Below are positions 1 to 7,561 of a DNA stretch of 10,219 bases, piece by piece. The stretch's first letter is position 1, and every line of letters begins with the position of its first letter. The notes under the pieces are model-generated. The model was not told where the DNA came from. It ran no database searches and was given only the letters and a program-made list of their open reading frames with translations. The DNA is from Pleurotus ostreatus/Saccharomyces cerevisiae fusant (Eukaryota > Opisthokonta), in the NCBI GenBank assembly GCA_024196135.1, contig JAMQCK010001268.1:1-10219 (forward strand), given 5' to 3'. The translations under genes and the position numbers were made by a program.

Positions 1-1014
1 CGCGCTCTCGCATGATACATTGATGAATTTGTAGCACTATCTGCCTGCGTGGCTCATTACTAGACGATGTATCTCTCAGCAATTACGAAGGAAATTCTTC
101 TGAAGCCAGTTCGGACTGAAGATGAGGTCGACGTACGAATGCAATGGGGGATTGCAGAGGGCGGCATAAAATCTGGCCATCTCCTCGTCTATGAGTGAGA
201 GCCAATACCATGATCATCGCTGACATCTGTAAGGTGCACTGTACGCCATATACAGTTCTTTGAAGAGTTGAAGCTGGTACAGAAAAGATCAAAATAAGTT
301 GACCTTTCTGAGGGTGGGTCTCAGTGATGGCATGTGGTCATCCAGGGTGTACTCGTTTCGACGCAGGTTTGAGGTTTTAAAGGCTAGGATGATATGAGGA
401 TGGTATATACCGGAGAGGGGCAGCGGCTGAGGGGGCTCAGGGATCAAGGTAATGGATCCCATTGTAAGAAGGTAGTCTGCGCAATTGGTTATAAAACCAG
501 TGGGCACAAAGACAGCGATCCCAATGTACAGCGGCGTCGTCCATTCTGCACGGACCCTGTCGCGAGAAGCAACCGTCCCAATATATTCCATTACTAACTA
601 CCTAGTAAGTACGCGATCTTGCAGACTCTGGCTGGCGTTCATGCGACAGCGTATCTTGCAGACAGTCGGCACGGAAAGCACTCAGTCAGTCGAGATGGAC
701 AAGTAGCCGGCCAGACGATAGCTGCATCGCCGGCACACCCTGTCATCTTACGCGACGTCGTGCGCGGCATCGCGTTTCGTCCAGTCGTCAAGTGCCGAGG
801 CAAGCGTGCTTCGGGCAGTCGTCGGGTCGTCGAGTGAGGTCGTCGAGTGAAGTCGTGAAGCCGTCGTGGAGGACAAGTCGTAAACTCCAGGTATCATTAC
901 CGCAGACCGGGGGCGCGTACCCGGTGGACAGGATGTGCGGACCCAGTGGGCGAGATGTGCGAAGCCGAAGCACCATTACCGAAGACAATTGACCGCGGGG
1001 TGAGCGCCTGCTCA
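1..1014. other. Gene-poor flank downstream of the large minus-strand gene
   Basis: No convincing gene is visible here. The minus strand immediately left of 1015 is the expected 3' untranslated region of the large gene, but I see no AATAAA-type signal on that strand. A 100-codon minus-strand ORF (289-591) has a fair start context (G at -3, G at +4) and a hydrophobic stretch near its N-terminus. It lacks the C/G-ending codon bias of the two gene models, and I found no convincing splice partner. It could be chance, or the first exon of a gene running off the left edge. A loose pair of copies at about 891-906 and 969-984 shares the core cattaccg, and a short perfect tandem repeat lies at 825-850. 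Confidence 0.45.
825..850. repeat. 13-bp perfect tandem repeat, two copies
   Basis: The 13-mer ggtcgtcgagtga occurs at 825-837 and again, identically, at 838-850. Degenerate partial copies (agtcgt cores) lie on both sides, from about 782 to 862. It sits in the presumed 3' flank of the large minus-strand gene. No function is evident. Confidence 0.8.
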
Positions 1015-4000
1015 TCATCGATGCGTGGCGCGAGCGGGCAAACCCCAGCCGAGGGAAAACATGATCTCTCGGTGTTGAGTACGGCGACGCTGCGGTGCTG
1101 GGGCAGCAGACGCTTGCTGAGTGTTCTCCGATGACGGCGTTGGGACTTGGGCGCTCGTCGTTTCCTCTGACGCCGGGGCATCGTGCTCGACTTGTTGTAC
1201 GTTCTCGACCTCGACCTGGAGACCTGCGTCGCGCGCTTGTTCGCCGTATGCCGCAATTTCGTCAACCCTGTATCGCATCGTCAGTACTCGAACATCGCAT
1301 TCTGAGCGATCACAGATCGCACCTCTTCGGGCTTCTGACCCAATCTTCAGGAGACTGCAAGACAGCCCGCCTCACCTCACCTCCCTCACGCCATCTCAAG
1401 ACGTGGGTGATCATCTCCGGCGTGGTGTCGGCCGTCTCTGGCGTCACGTCGACCGTCTCGGGCGTCACAGGCGGCGCCGAAGCAGGACGCTCCGGTGCGT
1501 CCACCTCGCAAGCCGGCGACTGCACACGAGGATGCGCAGGACGCGGCGCCGCCGACGCCGCACCGCTCGCACGGTCTGCTTCCAGCGACTTGAAGCGCGC
1601 GTCTTCAGTCAAAAAAGGCACATCCTCGACTGGCGCTGGCGTATCCTCGACCAACGCCGGCACATCAGCAACCGGCGCCACAGGTGCTGGCAACCCGGGA
1701 GGCGCCTCTGGCGCCTCAGCGAGTCCGGGCGCCCGCGGCGCTGCAAACAAGCCTGCGGGCCTCATGTACTCTTCCACTCGTAGCGGGGGCCTGAAGGGGG
1801 ACACGATGGGCGAGAGTCCAGGGAGGGCCGACACCGTCGGTGAGGGACCGTTGACCATCGTCGGCGAAGGTCCGTCGAACATCGCCGGCGGAGGGCCGTC
1901 GAAGGCGGGCATTGGTGGGTGACCATCAGGACCTAGTAGCATCGGCGGGCACGCTTGGTGCATCGGGCTCGGTCCTTGATGCATTGGACTCAGTCCTGGG
2001 GGGAAGGGCATCGGCAGCGAGGGACCTTGGAATGCCGGCGAAGGACCCTGGAATGCCTGACCTTGAGGCGCGAGGTTTGCGAAGCGCGGAAGGCCGGCGG
2101 AGAGCTGCTGGGGACCAAGACCATGCATACCCAAGGGACGAGGCATCTGGTACACGGGCGAGAAATGTTGTCCAGCGTTCAGGAAGCGCTGCTGAGGTGG
2201 TGCGAGAAGTTGCTGCTGAGGCGGCATCCCGTTCATGTTCGCTTGGGGAGGGCGCGGCATCGGGAGTCCAGGAGGAGGAGGCATCGGGATCCCAGGCGGA
2301 TGAGGCAACCCGTGCATCATCTGTGGCGGCATCTGCTGCGGCGGACAATGCATCCCATTGAAGGGCAGAGGACCCTGCATGTGCGGAGGAGGCGGGACTT
2401 GGTGCGGCGCGAACTCACGCATGCCGCGCGGCGGACCAGGAGTGAAAGGGGGAGCCGTCGGGTTCATCGCGCGAAGACCATGGGACGGCACGTTCAACCC
2501 TTGAGGAGCGGCGTTGAAGGCGAGAGGTCGCTGGTTGAAAGCACGAGCTTGCTGATGGCCTCGGAAAGCCTGCGGACCGGGATGCGCGAGAGAGGGAACA
2601 GGACCGCAAGGGCCGACGTTGCGACTCAAACCAGGCGGCACAAGAGGCGCTTGCTGATCTAACCGTGGTGGGTAGTTGACTCGGGGTCGGCGGGGGCTTG
2701 AATCGCAGACCGAGACTGGCTGGGTGGGCGTCGTGGACGGGACCATCGTCGGCGCGGTCGCAGCCATCGGTGTCGTGGTCGGAGTCATACCCGGCGCGGT
2801 CGGAACCATGGTGGTCGCGGTCGAGTAGATCGTCGTCACGGGTAAGTCGATAGGCACAGCGGTCGAGCTCGCTGAGTTGCTGAGCGCCGCGGTCGACTTG
2901 GGGGCCGTGGAGGTCGCGTCGCTTGCAGGTTTCTGTACCTCCGGTGGCGGCAGGCCGTGGATGCGGCGCTGGACCTCGGGGTCGAGGTTGTTCGCGTGGC
3001 GCTTCAGCTCCGCGGCGATGATGTCGTCGGTCGAGCGCTCATCTTGCGCCTGTCCAGAAGTGGGCGAGGAAGACACGGAGGGGCCGGTGGGTTCCCTCGC
3101 AGTAGCAACAGGCTCGGGCTCAGCTGCAGGCTCGTGAATCGAGGGCGTCTCATCGACTGGTACTGGGGATGCCGGGCGATCTTCCTGCTTGGTCGATGGC
3201 GACGAGTCCAGTGATGCGTTGTCGACCGCTAGCTGCTCCTCCACGTGAGCCTGCTCCGTGTCCGTGTTCTCAACCAGCGCCTCATCGACCTTCTCGAGCA
3301 TCGGCTCGGCCTCCAAGTTGTTATCCTCGTGTGCTTCGTCGTTCGTCTGGTCCTCGGGCTCATTCCCACCCTCAAGCCCAGCTGCACGTGCGCTGGCCTG
3401 GAGTCTGTCGAAGACCCTCTGCAGGGCGAGTGACCGCTCATCTTCTGACGAGACATCTGGCTCGCTGTGCGGCGCATTAGGCAGGAGATGCATGAGCGAA
3501 TGCGATGCCGGCGTGACGGGACTACGAATGGTCAGAATATGCGGATTGTCTGCAACAAAGTGGACGCACGATGCGACAGGGACGACAGCGGCAGGAGGAC
3601 TAGTGCTCGACTTCGCTTTCAAGTTCTCCAGCGTCTGCGCGAGTTTGGCGTTGACACTGTTGCGTCGTCAGATATGAACTCGGATAGGAGATCAGCACGT
3701 ACGTCTCGACGTCAGGAAGAAGCTGAACATCGTCGTCCATGCGGGGCGATGGCATGGTCGCTGGAGGAGTCGTGACTTCGGGATCCTCGGACGTCGCGGA
3801 CGACCACTCGGAGGCGTCATTGACGTCGGATGAGCTCGATCTGGGATACGTGGTCAGTTGCCGAAGATTGATATTTGGATGAGAGCATATCAAACGTACT
3901 CCTCGTCGTCGCACAGAGGCCCATCGTCGATAGGGACAGGGACAGATGGCTGGATCGGAGAGGGCATCGCATCCTCAGCATCTTCGGGCGCTGCACGGAA

Positions 4001-6002
4001 CGACTCGAAGATGTCCTCGATGACAAGTGGGTTTGACCTGTTGATGGTGGTCAATCGGCGGAGAAGAATACGGTAGATCCGTGCCGACGTACTCCTCGAT
4101 CTCAAAACATGGCAGTTCGTCAGTTTCGGCGAAGGGGAACGGTTGGACCGGGGCAGGGGTCGTGACCTCGGGGTCTTCAGGGGTTGACAGCTCGACCTCA
4201 ACATCCTTAGAGGTCGCAGCGAGAGTGATGCCGTCCATGTCTGATGCATCGGATCTGCCAATCATGGTCAATTAATGTAGACCAACGAAAGAGCTCGGCG
4301 ACGCACTCAGATTCCTCGACATCCTCATCCTCGTCCTCATGCTCAAACCAATCCGGAGACATGCGCCCTTCGAGGCGCTTGGTCCAGGAAATCAGAGCGT
4401 CATCCGGCATGTCCTCGGCTTCGGACTCGTCGTCGTCGTTGGCGCAGTTGACGTCTGCCTTCGGGAAAGACGAATCTTCGACGATGAACTCTTCCGTGTC
4501 GGCGCTGTAGAGGCATAAGTAAAATGTAGAATGAAGGACGCCAGTCACGCACTCCTGGTCCACTTCACGAGGCCCGCTCTCGAGCACTTCATCGTAGTCC
4601 TTGTCGGAAAGCGACTGATCGCTCGAAGCCTTGGGGAGGTTGTCGTCGACGTTTTCCGCGGTCTGTACGTCGTCCGAGAGTACACGCTCGTCGCTGATAC
4701 GAAGGGTGAGCTTTTCGCCATACAATGGACCAGGGATTTACGCACAAGGTGACTGATTCGTTGACGGCATCGAGAGGGGAGTGGAGATCCTGCGGGGTAG
4801 GGGAGGAGATAAATGTGTCTTCGAGGGCGACCTCGTCATAGTCATCGCTGGTAGACTCGCTGCATATTTGTTAGCATGAGCGTATCAGAAGTAAGCGATT
4901 GCAGGACGTACTCGGCGACAGGCGTCGGAGAGGCAGTGCGGGAGGGGGAAGAACTGTCGGGCTGGTTGGAAGGGCTGAAGGACCGTTAGCTTATGAGTGT
5001 GAAAGAAATGAGGTGAACGCACTTCGTGTCGCCGTCGAAGGAGGCAGGTTCAGGGATATGTTGAGGAGTACGTTCAGTCACGGATTGGAGGTCTTCGACG
5101 GCGTCGGCGATTTGTGGCGGTTGGTCAGATTGAGGGGGAGTCTCGAGCCCATCGTCCCGCTCGACGTGGGAAGAGGCGACGTCGTCGAGGACGCGCTCAT
5201 CATCGACGCTGTAAACGAACCAACGGTCAGCGCGCGCACGCGAGCGGCAACGGAGGCGGACGCACGTGGATGTCGGCACTGCCGGCGGGGCGCCGCAATC
5301 AATCTCAACCTCCGCGTTCGAGTGGCGAGTGGCGAGCCCATCCTGTGGCTCGTCGGCGTTCGCGCGTCCACTCTCGCGGCGAGACAGGCGGACGTAGACG
5401 ACAGCGGAGGCAATAACAATAGCGGTGATCTGTACGCGGGTCAGTTTGCGGCGCCACAATAACGGAAGGACCAGCCATCAGCGGATGGTCCTGACACTCA
5501 CGGCGAGCAGGATGAGCTCGGCGGCGCCGATGGGGAGGGTCTTGAGGGTCGTGGGGATGCTGGCAATGCTTGGAGTAGTGAAGGCCGAATCCTTCTCGAC
5601 GACACCCCACGCGGCGCGCGCTTTATCGGCCACCAGCTCCGAGAGCTGGCTCTGCTGCTTCCGCAGGAGGGCGGCCTCGAGCGCGGGCTTGTCGAGGAAG
5701 CGCCGGACGATGAAGGTGTCGAGGTTGACGGTCGGGGCGGGGACGGATAGGGCCGTAAAGTTGATGCTGTTGACAGCGGCGAGCGGGATGGTGGGCGTGC
5801 CGACGGTGGTGTAGGTAGAGTTGAAGAGGTAGAGGGGAACGACATCGAACACATCCTTGACGTTGGGGGAGAAGGGCAGGACGCTCGTGAAGCTTCCAAC
5901 CCAGATAGCCAGGAAGGGGCCGGGGACACCGGCGGCCTGCAGCGCGGCGGCGAGCATGAAGCTCGTCGCGGCGTTGAACACCTGGACGCTCATGTCGTCC
6001 AT
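1015..6002 (-). CDS. Large single-pass membrane protein with modular acidic, then Pro/Met/Gln-rich tail (12 exons, about 1463 aa)
   Basis: I do not recognise this gene. Exons, 5' to 3': 6002-5502, 5429-5266, 5208-5023, 4974-4912, 4859-4746, 4693-4553, 4504-4307, 4254-4093, 4037-3900, 3840-3703, 3656-1323, 1267-1015. Together they give 4392 nt in one open frame ending in TGA. The start has context CCATGG. Introns are 46-72 nt, begin GTGAGT, GTGCGT, GTACGT or GTGCGA, end in AG, and mostly carry CTGAC/CTAAC-like branch sites. Residues about 9-38 are hydrophobic; sequons lie at N61 and N81. A clear transmembrane helix (about 158-181) spans the exon 1/2 junction and is followed by Arg/Ser residues, suggesting a cytosolic tail. 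Residues 222-602 are acidic and rich in Ser, Pro and Thr. Residues 602-1380 are one long low-complexity exon. The last exon adds 84 residues ending in a short basic segment. If intron 11 is retained, the protein ends three codons past the donor. A receptor or scaffold role is possible but unsupported. Confidence 0.82.
1832..2050 (-). repeat. GPSP-type protein repeats inside exon 11
   Basis: The reading frame encodes repeated short units with the pattern (Q/D/N)GP(S/P)(P/L), at about residues 1138-1210. Examples are QGPSPAF, QGPSLPM, HQGPSPMH, FDGPPPAM, FDGPSPTM and VNGPSPTV. They lie within a wider Pro/Met/Gln/Gly-rich tract (about residues 993-1233, nucleotides 1763-2485) with many PPGLP-like and QQM-like runs. 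Such composition is typical of disordered, possibly condensate-forming or SH3/WW/EVH1-binding segments. That role is an inference from composition only. Confidence 0.75.
3703..4254 (-). repeat. Tandemly duplicated exon modules (exons 8, 9 and 10 of the large gene)
   Basis: Exons 8 (4254-4093), 9 (4037-3900) and 10 (3840-3703) encode aligned modules. Each begins with a junction-encoded Glu followed by Ser. Each then has an ED-centred motif: TPEDPEVTTP in exon 8, APEDAEDAMP in exon 9, SEDPEVTTP in exon 10. A Pro-rich stretch follows, then an acidic end reading IEE, DEE or VET across the splice. Exons 9 and 10 are exactly the same length (138 nt). Over the eight codons of EDPEVTTP, exons 8 and 10 differ at four positions, all synonymous. 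Introns 8 and 9 separate the copies and both contain a TGACCA branch region. Confidence 0.75.
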
Positions 6003-6150
6003 GGTCGTTTGGGCGTTGGTTGGGTTGGTGATTGGGTGCGAGTGCGAGTACGAGCTTGCTAGCGCGACTGGGGCTCAGTGGCGATGGACGATGATGGGTT
6101 GAGGGAAGGAAAGAAAGAGGCTGGGGCGACTGGACCTCCCTATAAATGCG
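6003..6150 (-). promoter_or_regulatory. Probable 5' UTR and core promoter of the large minus-strand gene
   Basis: Reading leftward into the start codon at 6002, the minus strand has a pyrimidine-rich tract (CT run at 6104-6121). Pyrimidine tracts like this are common near fungal transcription starts. Next comes a C/A-rich leader without an upstream ATG, close to the start codon. An AT-rich patch at 6140-6148 reads ATTTATAG on the minus strand and TATAAAT on the plus strand, about 140 nt from the start codon. Its orientation is better for plus-strand transcription, so its role here is uncertain. Confidence 0.35.
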
Positions 6151-6236
6151 CGGCGCTTATTGTCGGTCGGGTCGGTGTCACGACCATTCTTCCCGATTTG
6201 GCTGGCGGCCCGGCGCGCGCTGCACTGCCGAGGGTC

Positions 6237-6307
6237 CACACCATCCATTTGGTTCCACACCGTCCGCCTGGTTCTATACCATTCACCTGGTTCCACACCA
6301 TCAGCGG
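6237..6307. repeat. 19-bp tandem repeat, about 3.7 copies
   Basis: Units start at 6237, 6256, 6275 and 6294 (last one partial). The shared pattern is CACACCRTYC followed by a variable stretch and then TGGTTC; the third unit begins TATACC. The array lies upstream of the large gene's promoter. It ends directly in the left arm of an inverted repeat. Confidence 0.8.
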
Positions 6308-6339
6308 AGCCGAAGCTGGTTCTAAGAAGCCGCTGATGG
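6298..6339. repeat. 10-bp perfect inverted repeat with 22-nt loop
   Basis: The arm ccatcagcgg at 6298-6307 is matched by its exact reverse complement ccgctgatgg at 6330-6339, so the segment could form a hairpin. The same 10-mer occurs at 5475-5484 (inside intron 1 of the large gene) and, in reverse, at 6502-6511. It may be a protein-binding element or the relic of a short repeat. Confidence 0.6.
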
Positions 6340-6559
6340 CGCGCATCGACCACCGCCCGCTGAACCTTGTTCGCCGCTGGGTGAACATTGTCGAGTGCAA
6401 TGAGGCGCCTGGGAGGAGAGCTTCTGCGGTGTTCCTGCGCCGTCAGTAAGTAGCGCTGAGAACACCGTCAGTAACTAACGCACAGAGCGCACGCGGACCC
6501 TCCGCTGATGGTCCTCGCACCACAGACCTTCCCCTGGTAAAGTGCACAGACCATCCCCT

Positions 6560-6593
6560 CAGACTGTGCGCAGACCCAGACTGTGCGCAAACC
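6560..6593. repeat. 17-bp direct repeat, two adjacent copies
   Basis: The unit cagactgtgcgcagacc at 6560-6576 is followed at once by cagactgtgcgcaaacc at 6577-6593, with a single mismatch. A separate pair at about 6438-6480 shares the core ccgtcagtaa. No coding function is evident. Confidence 0.8.
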
Positions 6594-6800
6594 TACCGGC
6601 CTGCCTCGAGATAGACCTTCCGTCCCGTCCTGCAGCTACCTCGTTGGTAGAGTTGAGCGATATGTGGCGGCTACGTTGAGTGATTTGTGGCTCGTGCCTC
6701 GTCGGCCGACAGTATAATCGAGCAAGGAGAAGCATATCCGCACAAAAGTGGGTCGCGTTTATTGTTCGCTCGCTTACCGAGAAGTTCGCATCGTCGTGAA

Positions 6801-6925
6801 GCTGCCCCGTGTGAGGGTGCCGACTGTCCCCTCGTGTGGGAGCACCTAGTGTCCCCTCGAGCGGGGGCGCGTACCGTTCCCTCAAGCGGGGGCGCGTACC
6901 GTCCCCTCGTGCGGGAGCGCGGCGA
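6801..6925. repeat. 25-bp minisatellite, four clear copies plus one degenerate
   Basis: Clear units start at 6826, 6851, 6876 and 6901, each exactly 25 nt, with the pattern GTYCCCTCRNGYGGGRGC and a variable tail. The two central copies differ at only two positions. The stretch 6801-6825 is a more diverged fifth copy. The unit length is not a multiple of three and no gene model covers it, so it is probably non-coding. Confidence 0.85.
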
Positions 6926-7077
6926 ATCGCCGCCGATCCATAACTACTACACCTGATGGCGGCAGCATCAGCTAAACACTGCTCGACATAAGCAAATTGG
7001 ATTTACTCACACTCCGCCGGGCAGAGTAGATCTACAAATCGTGAGATTGGATCTCCAGAGCGCGCAGAAGGACCGTC

Positions 7078-7117
7078 AGGACCCCGCGCGTGACACGAGG
7101 ACTCCGCGTGCTTCACG
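7078..7117. repeat. 20-bp tandem repeat, two copies
   Basis: Two copies at 7078-7097 and 7098-7117 share aggacYccgcg and a cacg end. The core resembles that of the separate 21-bp array near 7499-7561 (gaggaccccg), so the two arrays may have a common origin. Confidence 0.6.
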
Positions 7118-7221
7118 GCAGACTGGGTGAGTCAGGACACCAATCTACAGTGAGGAGTACCTCAATTTACTCAATTTACGGAGGTGAGGTCTTCGACCTA
7201 GGGTGTCCTGTCCCTCGATCT

Positions 7222-7381
7222 ACGGCGTCCGCGTCTTTGAACCCGGGCTGTCTGGGTACACGCGCCTGACGGCATCCGCGTCTTTGAACTGGGGAGTCCA
7301 TGTTCGCGCATTTGGGGGCATCCGAGTCCATGAGCCTGACGGCGTCCGGTTCTCTGAATAAGGGTGCCCGGGTCTTTGAAC
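7222..7381. repeat. Degenerate dispersed/tandem repeat with a gtctttgaac core
   Basis: The 21-nt block acggcRtccgcgtctttgaac occurs at 7222-7242 and 7269-7289, a 47-nt period. A diverged copy starts at 7339. The core gtctttgaac recurs at 7372-7381, and a related ggcatccgagtc lies at about 7317. Copies are joined by gcctgacgg spacers. All three minus-strand frames are open across roughly 7220-7490, which I attribute to the repeat's composition. Confidence 0.6.
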
Positions 7382-7498
7382 GGCGTCGCCGGCCTCCCAC
7401 AGGTGCAAGGAGTCCGGCGGCGATGCAGTACGTGTGACTGATCTCGATACAAGGAGTGGAAGCTTGATGGAGGGGCGAAGGTCCTGGCACATGAGGGC

Positions 7499-7561
7499 CC
7501 TGGCAGGTGCGTCGGTGGTCCCGGCAGATATGACGAGGACCCCGGCAGATGCAACGAGGCT
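7499..7561. repeat. 21-bp tandem repeat, about three copies
   Basis: Units start at 7499 (diverged), 7520 and 7541. The two good copies share cccggcagat and cgagg. It is the rightmost of the short-unit arrays in this intergenic region. Confidence 0.6.

Noticed and set aside
289..591. 100-codon minus-strand ORF with a hydrophobic segment
   Set aside because: Codon use does not resemble the accepted genes, and no clear splice partner or second exon was found. Kept only as a note in the left-flank entry.
1310..1322. Stop at the end of the long exon 11 frame as the true C-terminus
   Set aside because: A consistent donor (AG|GTGCGA), TACTGAC branch and GATACAG acceptor join it in phase to a further 84-residue open exon with similar composition. 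It remains possible as a retained-intron form.
1095..2662. Long plus-strand ORFs (275, 220, 149 and 235 codons) antisense to exon 11
   Set aside because: They mirror the GC-rich, repetitive coding frame of the minus strand and have low-complexity, repeat-derived translations. The minus frame is open for 770 codons and continues through good splice sites on both sides.
6140..6148. Perfect TATAAAT on the plus strand as promoter of a plus-strand gene
   Set aside because: The frame opened by the ATG right after it closes within about 65 codons in repeat sequence, and no plausible plus-strand gene follows.
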